Positions 36,301 to 45,669 of a stretch of 64,000 nt of DNA are shown here, in pieces. The notes under the pieces were generated by a model, which saw nothing but the letters and a program-made list of their open reading frames with translations, made no database searches and had not been told where the DNA came from. This stretch comes from Euonymus europaeus (taxonomy: Eukaryota; Streptophyta; Magnoliopsida; Celastrales; Celastraceae): positions 17,499,001 to 17,563,000 of the forward strand of contig OY756972.1 in assembly GCA_963580455.1 (NCBI GenBank), written 5' to 3'. Numbering within the stretch: the first letter of the stretch is position 1; every line of letters starts with the position of its first letter. The position numbers and the translations under genes are program-made.

Positions 36301-36889
36301 GTCTTTCGAAATTGCCAGCGCTACCTATGCCAAGGATGGATGTTATCCTGCAAAACCGGAGTTATCGAAGACAACAAGGAGTGTTGCCAAATTCATGCTA
36401 AAAAAGGGGTATCACCCAGGAGAAGGCCTTGGAAAGAATCATCAAGGCATCAAAAGGCCAATAGAACTGGTGAAGCATTTTGAACGTTGGGGTTTAGGCT
36501 ATGTGCCAACCAGGGCTGACAAGATTAGAGTACAAGAAGAGAAGCAGACAAAGAGAAACGCGAGACTGGAAAGAAGGATTGAGGTGCATAATGAATTACC
36601 CCCTTGGCTTTATGACACATTTATCTATGGGGGAATGCAGAACAAGATAAAAGTGATCGATGCTGGGGCAGTTTTTGGAAAAATCCAAAAACTACCATGT
36701 GAAGGCTCAACTGATCAAAGTGGGGAAGGTTTGGCAAATTTATTTGACCAGTTTCACATCGCTGTTGTAGAGGAGGAGCAAAACTTGGTTATTGCCCCTA
36801 ATTTCGTCATTTCACGTCCCCCTGGATTTTGCCTTAGCAATTGGGCCAGCATGGAACTTCCAGTATCTCTCAAAGACTTGCAAGAGTAA
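33326..36889 (+). CDS. gag-pro: Gag-protease polyprotein with G-patch domain
   Basis: This 1187-residue frame encodes the capsid precursor and aspartic protease. The Gag domain is near 180-220 (FFQDSLNGPAQRWFNAL, SWEDLAEMFMKQYKHN). A Pro/Gln/Asn-rich region follows (330-450). Two knuckle-like motifs lie near 475 (CLYHGGAPGHSTETC) and 581 (CEYHKGQEGHVIESC); both have His in place of the second Cys of a CCHC knuckle. The protease active site is at about 858 (VDNGSS, with DNG for the usual DTG/DSG). A G-patch lies near 1020-1060 (KGYHPGEGLGKNHQG), where RNA-helicase partners usually bind. The last codon before the stop sits on a splice donor, so the stop belongs to the unspliced form. An out-of-frame ATG at 33285 precedes the chosen start. 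Confidence 0.9.
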   Translation: MREQLALLAQSVALLVKGKETAGSSELPMGPEIATYHATPPYLPGFTPTHGQSLPESNQPQYAPQPNQTYIPPTGALPPNSHVEHINMVDPIRVMGEEVQNVGNVPLDEFKKLEKRMRAMEGFSTSGALNPSSLCLVKNLQIPHDFILPKFSLFNGTGAPLDHLTMYCRRMQPYANNEKVMVHFFQDSLNGPAQRWFNALNPTLISSWEDLAEMFMKQYKHNEEKVPTVYDLQNTIMKEEEGFRAYAHRWRDLVAQIIPPLTEKDLLNAFIDALQEPYTSNLAGGGHRDLADIIHSGERVERCIKRGTLYSPSLEKSEASKPSKGKKADVHSVSFTPSPADFKSPTSNYQSRDDTPSMHNPEIYFNQPPNTYPPQYNAPSLNQYPQHPNAGQNLRSNPQNTDLNRYPGNQNTYQNPRPNFRNPNPRPRRPFEQFDPIPITYTECFTKLQAQGAVAPIPGRVHKPPYPPWYDPDLTCLYHGGAPGHSTETCLQFKRIVQGMVEAKWLDLSAVSKPNVNNNPLPNHEKEGVNLVENFRDIKRWVSEISMPLGSLFAILSKEGLIKESKSMETENEFHDPAKVCEYHKGQEGHVIESCAAFRGKVQELMDLKMISLREGKIEPKEVNVVGGYYQGARPNSTPQFVVQYYVEDVPPVAASKADSLYKSDKAVPWTYEVGTNSIKGGVVDNISGISGMTRSGRCYTPDKLDERPTKDHEAERKRKGKDVLGMERSIPLSTEGLFMRPDDAEQTINDSEVQEFLKIIRQSEYMIVDQLKKTPARISILELIMSSEPHRQVLLRMLNQAYVPTKIPTEALDSIVGNVLASHLLSFTEDEIPPEGMGHNKALHISAMCRGKELASILVDNGSSLNILPKETFERLPIDRSYLKEVPMVVRAFDGTRREIMGEIEIPLEVASITFNVPFVVMDISPTYSCLLGRPWIHTAGVVPSSLHQMLKFVHDGRIYIVKSQSEWMVASLAIDGHIDAPMAGVESSFQSFEIASATYAKDGCYPAKPELSKTTRSVAKFMLKKGYHPGEGLGKNHQGIKRPIELVKHFERWGLGYVPTRADKIRVQEEKQTKRNARLERRIEVHNELPPWLYDTFIYGGMQNKIKVIDAGAVFGKIQKLPCEGSTDQSGEGLANLFDQFHIAVVEEEQNLVIAPNFVISRPPGFCLSNWASMELPVSLKDLQE

Positions 36890-37136
36890 TCCCGAGTGCA
36901 TTATCATTGATAACTTAGCTCATGGTTTTCGTTTGAGTCTTTTGTAATTAGCATGTTTGTTTTCATTTCAAATAAATTTTAAAAGTGTGGTGTTTGCATG
37001 TTTTCAATTCAGTAATATTTCCCTTCATGAAATAAAAGTTTTGAGACAGTTATCTATGTTCAAATCATCTTTGTTCCTAAATTCTCTATTCCTTTGGCCT
37101 TTGCTTCAATTCCACACTCATTCAATTCTTTAACAG
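36886..37136 (+). other. Intron between protease and reverse transcriptase
   Basis: A donor (GA|GTAATC) lies at 36886 and an acceptor (TTTAACAG) ends at 37136, with a T-rich tract before it. Removal of these 251 bases drops the TAA stop at 36887-36889 and joins the protease frame to the open frame that begins at 37137 and runs into RT. Ogre elements are known to have an intron at this place. Splicing would set the ratio of Gag-Pro to Gag-Pro-Pol. Confidence 0.75.
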
Positions 37137-38307
37137 GACTGAAAATGATGATAACAAAGAGGACGAATTTAACAAACCAGATTTTGATGCACCTATTAGC
37201 AATGTTGAACCTGACTATGAAACTGAGGAAGAAGTAGAAATTTTACCTGAAATGATGAGACAGATCAATCAAGAGGAAAAAATAATACAGCCATACCAAG
37301 AGAAAACTGAAGTTGTGAATTTAGGGACTGAAATAGAAAAAAAAGAAGTCAAGATAGGCGCTGCTTTTGAGGGAGAAGACAAAAAGAAGTTGATAGATAT
37401 GTTGCATGATTACCAGGATGTCTTTGCATGGTCTTATCAAGACATGCCTGGTCTGGATACAAATATTGTTGTTCACAAGTTGCCATTAATGCCTGAGTGT
37501 CCTCCTGTGAAGCAGAAGTTGAGAAGATTAAAAACAGATATGTTATTGAAGATAAGAGATGAAGTAAAGAAACAATTTGATGCAGGATTTTTAGCAGTAG
37601 CTCAATATCCTGAATGGGTGGCGAATATTGTGCCAGTGCCTAAAAAGGATGGCAAGGTCCGAATGTGTGTGGACTACAGGGACCTCAATCGTGCAAGTCC
37701 AAAAGATAATTTCCCTCTCCCTCATATTGATGTCTTGGTAGACAATACAGCCCGACATTCAACCTTTTCCTTCATGGATGGATTTTCAGGGTATAACCAA
37801 ATTAAGATGGAACCAGGAGATCAAGAGAAGACAACCTTCATTACCTTATGGGGAACCTTTTGTTATAAAGTCATGCCATTTGGTTTGAAGAATGTTGGGG
37901 CAACTTACCAAAGGGCTATGGTCACCTTGTTTCATGACATGATGCATAAAGAGGTTGAAATATATGTTGATGATATGATAGCAAAATCTAAGAAGGGAGA
38001 GGATCATATTGTGAATCTCCAGAAGCTATTTGATCGATTACGAAAACATCAATTAAAGTTGAATCCAACCAAGTGCACGTTTGGGGCAACCTCGGGGAAA
38101 TTGTTAGGATTCATTGTAAGCAGAAAAGGAATTGAGGTAGATCCTGATAAAGTTAAAGCAATTTTGGAGATGCCTCCCCCTAGCACTGAGAAAGAAGTCA
38201 GGGGCTTTTTGGGAAGATTGAATTACATTGGACGATTTATTTCTCAATTGACGACCACTTGTGAACCCATCTTCAAATTACTACGAAAAAGCAACTCGAC
38301 AAAATAG
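37137..38307 (+). CDS. pol: Reverse transcriptase region of pol, ended by a premature stop
   Basis: The frame is open from 37137, before the first ATG at 37252, as expected for a spliced second exon. It begins with an acidic linker and then the Ty3-type RT: CVDYRDLNRASPKDNFPLPH (37668-37727), FMDGFSGYNQIKM, FCYKVMPFGLKN, and the catalytic YVDD box at 37963-37974 followed by MIAKS. The thumb and connection region reads LLGFIVSRKGIEVDPDKVKA and FLGRLNYIGRFISQ. A TAG codon at 38305-38307 sits where related copies have Trp before NEDCQ (compare the fragment at 17870-18250). It cuts pol between RT and RNase H. The rest looks intact. Confidence 0.92.
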
Positions 38308-40584
38308 AATGAGGATTGCCAACTGGCATTTGAGCAGATTAAGCGATATTTGCAAAATCCTCCAGTGTTGATGCCTCCTGTGGTTGGCAGACCACTTATC
38401 CTCTATTTAACTGTCTCAGAGATTTCAATGGGATGTGTGCTTGGGCAACATGATTCATCGGGAAGGATAGAGCACACTATCTATTACTTGAGTAAGAAGT
38501 TTACAAGTTGTGAAATTAATTACTCAATGTTGGAGAAGACTTGTTGTTCGCTAGTTTGGGCAGCGCATCGGCTTAGGCAATACATGTTATATCACACTAC
38601 ATGGCTGATATCCAGGATGGATCCTATCAAATACATTTTTGAAAAGCCTTCACTTTCGGGAAGGATTGCTAAGTGGCAAATGTTACTTTCAGAGTATGAT
38701 ATTTTGTATGTCACACAGAAAGCAATCAAAGGAAGAGCAATAGCAGATTATTTGGCTGATGGAGCAATTAATGATCCCCAACCCATGAATCTGGGGTTCC
38801 CAGACATTGACATCATGGCAGTATCAGAGGATCAAAGTCAGAAAGAATTAAAGGAATGGACTTTGTTATTTGACGGTGCATCCAATATCATAGGATGTGG
38901 GATTGGAGCCGCATTGATATCACCCGAAGAGAGCGTTATCCCGTTCACAGCCAAGCTATATTTTGAATGCACCAATAACGTGGTTGAGTACGAAGCATGC
39001 ACAATGGGGATTCAAGCAGCTATTGACATGGGGATTAAAAGGTTGCAGGTGTATGGGGATTCACAACTGGTGATTAGACAATTGAATGATGAATGGGAGA
39101 CCAAAGATGGTAAACTCATCCCATACCACCGACACATCAAAAAACTAATCAAGTCTTTTGATTGGATAGAGTTTGACCATATTCCAAGAGAAGAGAACCA
39201 GATAGCAGATGCTCTAGCAACTTTGGCAGCCATGTTTGATGTAGATTCGAAGGGTGAAGGACAAGTGATTAAGATTGAGAAGCGAGAAGTTCGAGGGTAT
39301 TGTTCAAATGTGGAAGAAGAGCCAGATAGTAAACCCTGGTATCATGATATCTGGCAGTACATTGAGAAGAAAGAATATCCATCAGGAGCATCAGAGAATG
39401 ACAAACGCACCATCAGGAGATTGTCAGGATCTTTCTTTTTGAATAGAAATATTCTTTATAAAAAGAATGATGGTGTAGTGTTCTTACGTTGTGTCGATGT
39501 CATGGAAGCCAGACAACTCATGGAGGAGATTCATGAAGGAATATGCGGAACCCATTCCAGTGGACACTCAATGGCGCGAAAGATTATTCGTGCAGGTTAT
39601 TACTGGTTGACCATGGAGAAGGATTGCATAGAATATGCACGCAAGTGTTACAAATGTCAGGTGTATGCAGACAGAACACATGTCCCAGTCAACCCATTAC
39701 ACGTGTTATCATCACCATGGCCTTTCTCAATGTGGGGTCTGGATGTCATTGGTCCAATAGAACCAAAAGCTTCTAATGGACATCGTTTCATTTTGGTAGC
39801 TATTGATTATTTTACCAAATGGGTGGAAGCTACTTCTTATTCCAGTGTGACAAGTAGTGTGGTTCTACGGTTTCTGAGGAAGGAGATCGTGTGTCGATAT
39901 GGAGTTCCGGAAAGAATTATCACTGATAATGGTACGAATTTCAACAGCAAGATGGTGAAAGATTTTTGTGATCAGTTCAAAATTAGTCACCATAATTCAA
40001 CGCCATATCGTCCAAAGATGAACGGAGCTGTTGAAGCGGCGAATAAAAATATCAAGAAGATCATTGGAAAGATGACAGTAAATTACAAAGATTGGCATGA
40101 GAAGCTCCCATATGCCCTGTATGGTTACCGTACATCGATACGTACATCTACTGGAGAGACTCCTTTCTCTTTGGTGTATGGAATGGAGGCTGTTTTGCCT
40201 GTTGAGGTAGAGATACCCTCTCTTCGAGTGATTTTAGAAGCAGGTTTGGAAGAATCAGAGTGGGTCAAAGTACGATACGAACAATTGAATTTGATTGAAG
40301 AGCGAAGATTACAAGCGATCTTTAGGGGACAATTGTATCAAAGAAGATTTGTAAAAGCACATGATAAAAAAGTTCGACCTCGTTCTTTCAGAGAAGGAGA
40401 TTTAGTTTTGAAAATGATTTTGCCGCCTCAAAAAGATCACCGAGGTAAATGGACTCCAAATTATGAAGGACCATATGTGGTTAAGAAAGCTTTTGAAGGA
40501 GGGGCATTGATATTGACCAGAATGGATGGGGAAGACTTACTTCAGCCAGTAAATGCCGATGCAGTGAAAAAGTATTACTCATAA
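38308..40584 (+). pseudogene. pol: RNase H, second RNase H and integrase region of pol, cut off by the upstream stop
   Basis: This region stays in the same frame as RT but lies after the TAG at 38305. The first RNase H spans about 38350-38760 (LYLTVSEISMGCVLGQHD, SKKFTSCEINYSMLEKTCC). A second, archaeal-type RNase H, the hallmark of the Tat lineage, spans about 38860-39240 (LLFDGASN, YEACTMGIQAAI, YGDSQLVIRQL, ENQIADALA). The integrase has an HHCC zinc motif (GTHSSGHS to CYKCQ, about 39545-39660) and the DDE core: WGLDVIGP, ITDNGTNF and NGAVEAANK. The frame ends NADAVKKYYS. No other lesion was seen, so loss of function comes from one substitution. It could be supplied in trans by relatives. 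Confidence 0.9.
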
Positions 40585-41810
40585 GGGGGAGCTCGCTGGG
40601 TTGAAAATCTGAAAAAGCAGTCTATGCAAAAATAGAGTCGCAAGGAGATCATGATGGAATTGTCAAAAACCACTTTGGTATGTATGAGAGTTCGAAAGGA
40701 GTATGGATGAGGACTTTGATGGGGAAATGGTGAAGGGTGCATGACCAGAGTTTATCATTTGGGTTTAAGGAAATTCAATCTCAGCTGAAACGTCAAGTTC
40801 GACAATTGTGAAATAGGTGCACACAAAAACTGGGGCAGTTTTTGCATGGAATCAGAGTAGTCACATTTCGGTCCTATAAGGAATGCTACCTTATACACTC
40901 TCCATATCTTATTATTTTTGGTTTTTACTTTTCTTCCCAATGTATTATGTACATACATGACCAGTGTTTCTCTGTCATTTATTTCTAATAAGATATTCTC
41001 AACTTTTTCTCATCCGTGGTTTTTCTTCATTCTCAATAACCTCCGTGTTCCTGTTCACATCTCCTTTTAAATTTGCATATCATATAAATATCGCCATACT
41101 ATGGGATTTATTTGAAATGGAAGCGATGCCATACAAGGGACAAAATACATGCATTAGGATATTACTCTGGACGAGAATTTGAGACATATTTGGCAGTTGT
41201 GACTGTAAAGAAGCTTGGAGAAGTCAAAGGACGTGGAGGGCATGAGAAATTTGAATATTAGTCTGGTTCAAGAAAGATAGGGGAAAATATTACATTTGAT
41301 GGTGAAAAAATGAAAGGTGCGTGATCGAGAATAGTGAAACGATGTGCAAATATGGGATAGATGCATGCAGATTCGGGGAAATGATTTGGGAAAGATGGGG
41401 ATGATGATGCCCACTGATGAAATGACCCGGAAAATAAAAAACAACAAAAAGCATGAATAACGACAATAACGTGATCCCAGGTTTTTTGACTTTCTTCAGC
41501 AATAGTACGATTTTGTTTTTAATACATTGTTTGTCTGGCCAAATCCGTCGCTTTCTTCATTAAACGACGTTTTTTCCACCGAATCTCTTACCTGTAGTCC
41601 CGACAGGTCAAATCACCTTGATAGACTCGTGAATCATTTTGTATCCTCTGACCCAAATTTTCTTTCTTCTTTTCGGATATTGTGTATCTTCATTGCCGAA
41701 TCTGTTCATTGTCTCTCTCCCAACTATCTTTATTGTCATCATCGTTGTTCTTGATCTTGTTCGGATCATTGCAAAATTCACTTCCCTAACATTTTTTTCA
41801 TCTCTTTTAG
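40585..41810 (+). other. Non-coding spacer between integrase and extra ORF
   Basis: About 1.2 kb with no sustained frame of recognisable similarity. It includes a T/C-rich stretch at 40950-41080 and another at 41520-41800 immediately before the extra ORF, which could act as its leader or as a splice-acceptor region. Confidence 0.6.
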
Positions 41811-42821
41811 ATGTCTCGTTTTTCGATCAATCGAATGGACGATAGTCTATCACCCCGCTCACAAGCAATTGTTTCATTTGCTAAAGCGGAGATCATCCCT
41901 GAGCGACAATTTGACCTTCATATTCTTAGAGATTCAAACGTCCGCTGGGCTATGAAATACCTCCGAGATCGTTCCCTGTTATTTCTGGTTAACCCTGATC
42001 CTGAGGGTAATTTGTCAGTGTATCCTCGTATAGTTCGTAGTTTTTATGAAACTTTAGAAGTGTTACCACCGAGTGCAAGAATTGAGTCACAACTAGTTTA
42101 TCAGGTGGAAATACTCGGTATAAAGCTTCGATTCACCACGGCGGACATATGCGAATGTCTAGGGTATCCTTCTTCTTATGAAGTGGCTACTGGTTTTCAG
42201 GCACCAGTATCTGTTTCTAAGGAGGAGATAATTGATGACATGTGTGGAGGACAGATGGATGAGAAAATAAATGCTACACGTCGCTCATATTTGCCGTCGA
42301 AGATGTGGTTGCTGGACGATGCTGTCCAGCATAACCTCTGTCCTATCGGTCATCACCACCAGCGACGAGGTAAGATTCTCTATGCCTTATACTATATGTA
42401 TAAAGGAGTATGGTTCGATGTTGGGGAATTCTTTATGGCCACTATTCTGAAGGCACAGAGTTTTGTGGAGAACAGACCGACGAGGGTGGAGAAATTGTAT
42501 TTCCCACGACTCATTACCCGACTGGTTTTGAGCAAACACATTCGACCTCCTCTAAATCAAGTTTCCCTGCTTTATCCAGTAATTACCATACAGAAAAATC
42601 GTTGGCGGAAGAGTATTAGCCAAATGACCACCACTGCAAAAAGACTACAAGCATCACGGTCTCGAGTCCTAGTACTCGGAGAAACATCCCAATCTGCTGC
42701 TAGATCGCCATCCCCTGATTATACTCAGGAAACACCAGCTCAGAAGCAGCAATCGGAGTCCAGGCGACAAAGGTGGGAGCAACTGTTGCATGTGGCCGCG
42801 AATGTCGATAGGCCCAATTGA
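41811..42821 (+). CDS. Extra ORF downstream of integrase (plant-retrotransposon-associated protein)
   Basis: An intact 336-residue frame in the sense direction, starting MSRFSINRMDDSLSPRSQAI. It resembles, from memory, the 'putative plant transposon protein' family found next to plant Ty3/gypsy elements; the function is unknown. Visible features: a charged N-terminus, a globular middle (VRWAMKYLRDRSLLFLVNPD, FYETLEVLPPSARIESQLVY, FTTADICECLGYPSSYEVAT, GKILYALYYMYKGVWFDVGE) and a basic, Gln/Ser/Arg-rich tail with SRSRVLVLGETSQSAARSPS. There is no membrane segment or nuclease motif that I recognise. Integrity here while pol has a stop suggests a recent origin. It would need a spliced or internal-start mRNA for expression. 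Confidence 0.75.
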   Translation: MSRFSINRMDDSLSPRSQAIVSFAKAEIIPERQFDLHILRDSNVRWAMKYLRDRSLLFLVNPDPEGNLSVYPRIVRSFYETLEVLPPSARIESQLVYQVEILGIKLRFTTADICECLGYPSSYEVATGFQAPVSVSKEEIIDDMCGGQMDEKINATRRSYLPSKMWLLDDAVQHNLCPIGHHHQRRGKILYALYYMYKGVWFDVGEFFMATILKAQSFVENRPTRVEKLYFPRLITRLVLSKHIRPPLNQVSLLYPVITIQKNRWRKSISQMTTTAKRLQASRSRVLVLGETSQSAARSPSPDYTQETPAQKQQSESRRQRWEQLLHVAANVDRPN

Positions 42822-43042
42822 GAATTTTACAGTGATTGTACTATTTACCCAAGTCCAGCCCATGTTACAAAAATTCTCTGTAAATATTTGTGTAAATGTA
42901 AAATAAATAAAAATTCATAAAATTGCTTGCAAAAAAAAAAAAAAAAAAAATCAATCAAAAAATCAAAATCCAATTCATTCAAAATTCAGCCAAGTGCAAA
43001 TTTCTTTATGTACATACAAATTCAAAACAAAAAATCAAATTT

Positions 43043-43300
43043 AGCCAAGCCATGAGTGGCTACATGATCCTGTGCGAATTTCTTTATGTAAATACAAATT
43101 ATTTTTTTAAAAAAAAAAAATCAAAAATCAAAAAATCAAAAAAATCAAAATTCAGCCAAGCCGGAGATGGCTACAGTGATCCCGTGCAATTTATTCTTCA
43201 AAATTTCAGCCAAGCCGGAGATGGCTACAATGATCCCGAGCAATATTTTTTTAAAATTTTGCCAAGCCAGAGATTGGCTACAGAAGTCCCGTATATTTTT
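43043..43300 (+). repeat. Four hairpin-forming repeats just upstream of the polypurine tract
   Basis: The motif AGCCAAGCCNNAGATGGCTACA followed by GATCC(C/T)GTGC occurs at 43043 (variant), 43154, 43208 and 43260. AGCCA pairs with TGGCT within each unit, so each can form a short hairpin. The last three are spaced 53-54 bp. They follow A-rich and AAATC-repeat sequence (42930-43150). Confidence 0.8.
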
Positions 43301-43368
43301 ACATTCTTCAAGTGGTACAAAAATCGGCTTTCTACTCCTTTGCGCGTCATTTACTCTGTAAAGTCACG

Positions 43369-43382
43369 CAAAGGGGGGCAGT
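43369..43382 (+). other. Polypurine tract of the Tat-type element
   Basis: AAAGGGGGGCAGT directly precedes the 3' LTR start at 43383. It is the plus-strand primer expected at this position. Confidence 0.85.
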
Positions 43383-44034
43383 TGTAGTACCCCATTTTTG
43401 TCCGGGTAACTTTTGTTTTAAGAAATATGATTCTTGTTTCAAAAATATAAAATGAAAATTTGAAAAGGAAATAATAAATAAATGAAGCCTACCCAATTAT
43501 TCAATTACCCAATTTAAAGCCAAAAGCATTTAACCCACTAATTAACCAATTTAAAACCAACCAGGCCCATTGCCCAATTAAGCCCAAATAACTACCTAAA
43601 ACACTTAAACTAACTTACCCGACTAATCCAGCCCATTACCCAGCTAGCCCGGCCCATAAATCCTAATTAACCTAAATCATTAAAAACCTAAACAGCCCCA
43701 TTATCCGGCCCAAACCCAGCCCACCTAAACTAACCCATTATCTGGCCCAAAACAAAAATCTAAACTAACCTAACCAAGCCCTCACCACTTAACCTAAAAC
43801 TCAAACCCTAAAACATTACCTAAGGGGAGAAGAGGGAAGGGTCGGCGACAGTGGGAAGAAATGGTGGCCGACAGCCAATCGACACGCACAAGAGATCGGA
43901 AAACCGGTGGAGGATGACGGAAGAAAGCAGAGGGAGAGAACGCACCAGAGAAAGAGAGAAAGTGGGAGACAAAGTGGTAGTGGGAAGGAAAGACAGAAAT
44001 ATAGTGGAGATGGTGGAGATGGTGGAGCTGGAAG
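43383..44034 (+). repeat. Truncated 3' LTR of the Tat-type element
   Basis: The first about 640 bp appear identical to 30818-31460. Near 44024 the copy lacks an 8-bp ATGCGGAG-type segment, and after CTGGAAG (44034) the LTR stops and FRS coding sequence begins. About 1.7 kb of LTR and the right-hand target duplication are missing. Confidence 0.92.
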
Positions 44035-45669
44035 TTAACTCATTGTTTTTGGGCAGATATGGAGTGCAGGAATGCTTATCATACTTTCGGAGATGTCGTA
44101 GTATTTGATACTACTTATAATACAAATCGATACGGTATGATTTTTGCACCATTTGTTGGAGTCAACCACCACGGACAAAGTACCCTATTCGGATGTGCAT
44201 TCTTGTGTGATGAAACTACCGAGTCATTTGTATGGCTTTTGCAACAGTTCTTATTGGCAATGCCAGCTGGTCCACCCAAAATGATTATCACGGATCAAGA
44301 TCCCGCAATGGCTAAAGCTATAGCTCAAATACTGCCGAACACTGTGCATAGATTTGTATGTGGCATATCTTAAACAAATTTTCAGAGAAGTTAGATGCAA
44401 TAAAATGGAAAGATCACTACCATCGCTTTCAGAAGTGCATATGGAATACAGAGACTCCAGAATAATTTAAAACTCAATGGAGTGCAATTATTGTGGAAAG
44501 TGGATTGTCGACCAATGAATGGTTGACAACAATTTATGACATTCGCTCCAAGTGGATCCCTGCTTTTATTAATGATACATTTTCTGCAGGTATTCTTTTT
44601 TTAAAATTCTTTACAAACACTACATTTTTTCTTTTCAATTTTAGTGACATCTGTGTTTTTTTTGTAGGTATGTCAAGCAGTCAGAGGGCAGAGAGTTGTC
44701 ACGCTTTTTTCAAGTCTTACGTTTCGAAGAAAAATTCTTTGATGGATTTTGTGGTGAGGTTTGCTAGAGCAATCAAACATCAAAGACATCAAGAGCTTTC
44801 TCTAGATCACAAAGACATCAATGAACAACCAATTATGAAGACTATGTTTTCTATAGAGAAGTCAATGAGTGAGTTATACACACACTCTATATTTTACAAA
44901 GTTCAAGAAGAGTTGTTTTAAAGCATGGCATACATTGCAAAAATTGAGAATGAGGATGAGGGCTTTTGCATCTATAATGTTGGGAGGGTTGACAGCAATA
45001 TGCAAAGTCTGAGAGTAGTTGTTGAGGATAAATCATTGAGTCGTATGACTTGTAGTTGTAAGAAGTTTGAGTCATGTGGATTCATTTGTCGCCATATGTT
45101 TGCAGCTTTCAATAGGGTGCAATTGCATGCTCCACTGCCTAGTATATATGTACTACATAGGTGGACCAAAGCTGCAAAAGCTATGTGCTCCTATGGAGGC
45201 AGTCAGGAGAGAGGGTCGGGGGTAGTCTTGAGGCATACTACGTTAAGTAAGCTTAGTAGAGGTATCCTCGAGGTTGCGTTGGTTAACGATGACACATATA
45301 AGGTTGCACTTGAGGCGTTGGAGTCACTCCAATGCAATCTTAGCATAATGACGCAAAATGGTGGAGGACAATCTTCTGCACCTAGTGTTGCTCTTTCACA
45401 ACCGGTTTACAACGACCCAGAAAAGGTTAGAGCAAAAGGTTGTGGAAGGAGACTAAAGGGAGGTAAAGAGCTTACAACAAAAAAGATACGACGTTGTCAT
45501 GGTTGTGGGTTAACAGGGCAGTCACATGACAAGAGGAATTGTCCGGCTCTTAATAATATGTAAGTATTAAAAAATAATGTAGTTGAATAACATGTTTTAT
45601 GTTTTTTATTTATTTTTTTGAGATGGTTACTATTTTTTTTTTTTGTGCAGGAATGACTCCACTATATGA
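44035..45669 (+). pseudogene. FAR1-related (FRS) / MULE-transposase-like pseudogene lacking its N-terminus
   Basis: The family includes FHY3/FAR1 transcription factors derived from MULE transposases. The sequence starts abruptly at LTHCFWADMECRNAYHTFGD, inside the transposase domain (FDTTYNTNRYGM, VNHHGQSTLFGCAFL, ITDQDPAMAKAI). The FAR1 DNA-binding finger is absent. Lesions: a one-base deletion near 44353 after VHRF, a stop at about 44463, and a stop at about 44920 before SMAYIAK. Two introns are recognisable: 44590-44667 and 45560-45650. The SWIM finger is intact (MTCSCKKFESCGFICRH, about 45047-45097), as is a C-terminal knuckle (CHGCGLTGQSHDKRNC). The last exon ends at 45669. The 5' end is fused to the truncated LTR. 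It could be a Jittery-type MULE instead of a host FRS gene. Confidence 0.88.

Larger units (their letters stand above)
30818..44034 (+). mobile_element. Nearly complete Tat/Ogre-lineage Ty3/gypsy LTR retrotransposon, 3' end truncated
   Basis: Order: 5' LTR, primer binding site, gag-protease ORF, intron, RT, RNase H, second (archaeal-type) RNase H, integrase, non-coding spacer, extra ORF, structured repeats, polypurine tract, truncated 3' LTR. The second RNase H, the primer site TGGCGACTCTGCTGGGGA, the large LTR and the protease-RT intron together point to the Tat lineage and Ogre-like elements. The first about 640 bp of the two LTRs look identical apart from an 8-bp gap at the end, so insertion was recent. 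It sits inside duplicate copy 2. No target-site duplication can be checked because the right end is lost. Confidence 0.93.
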
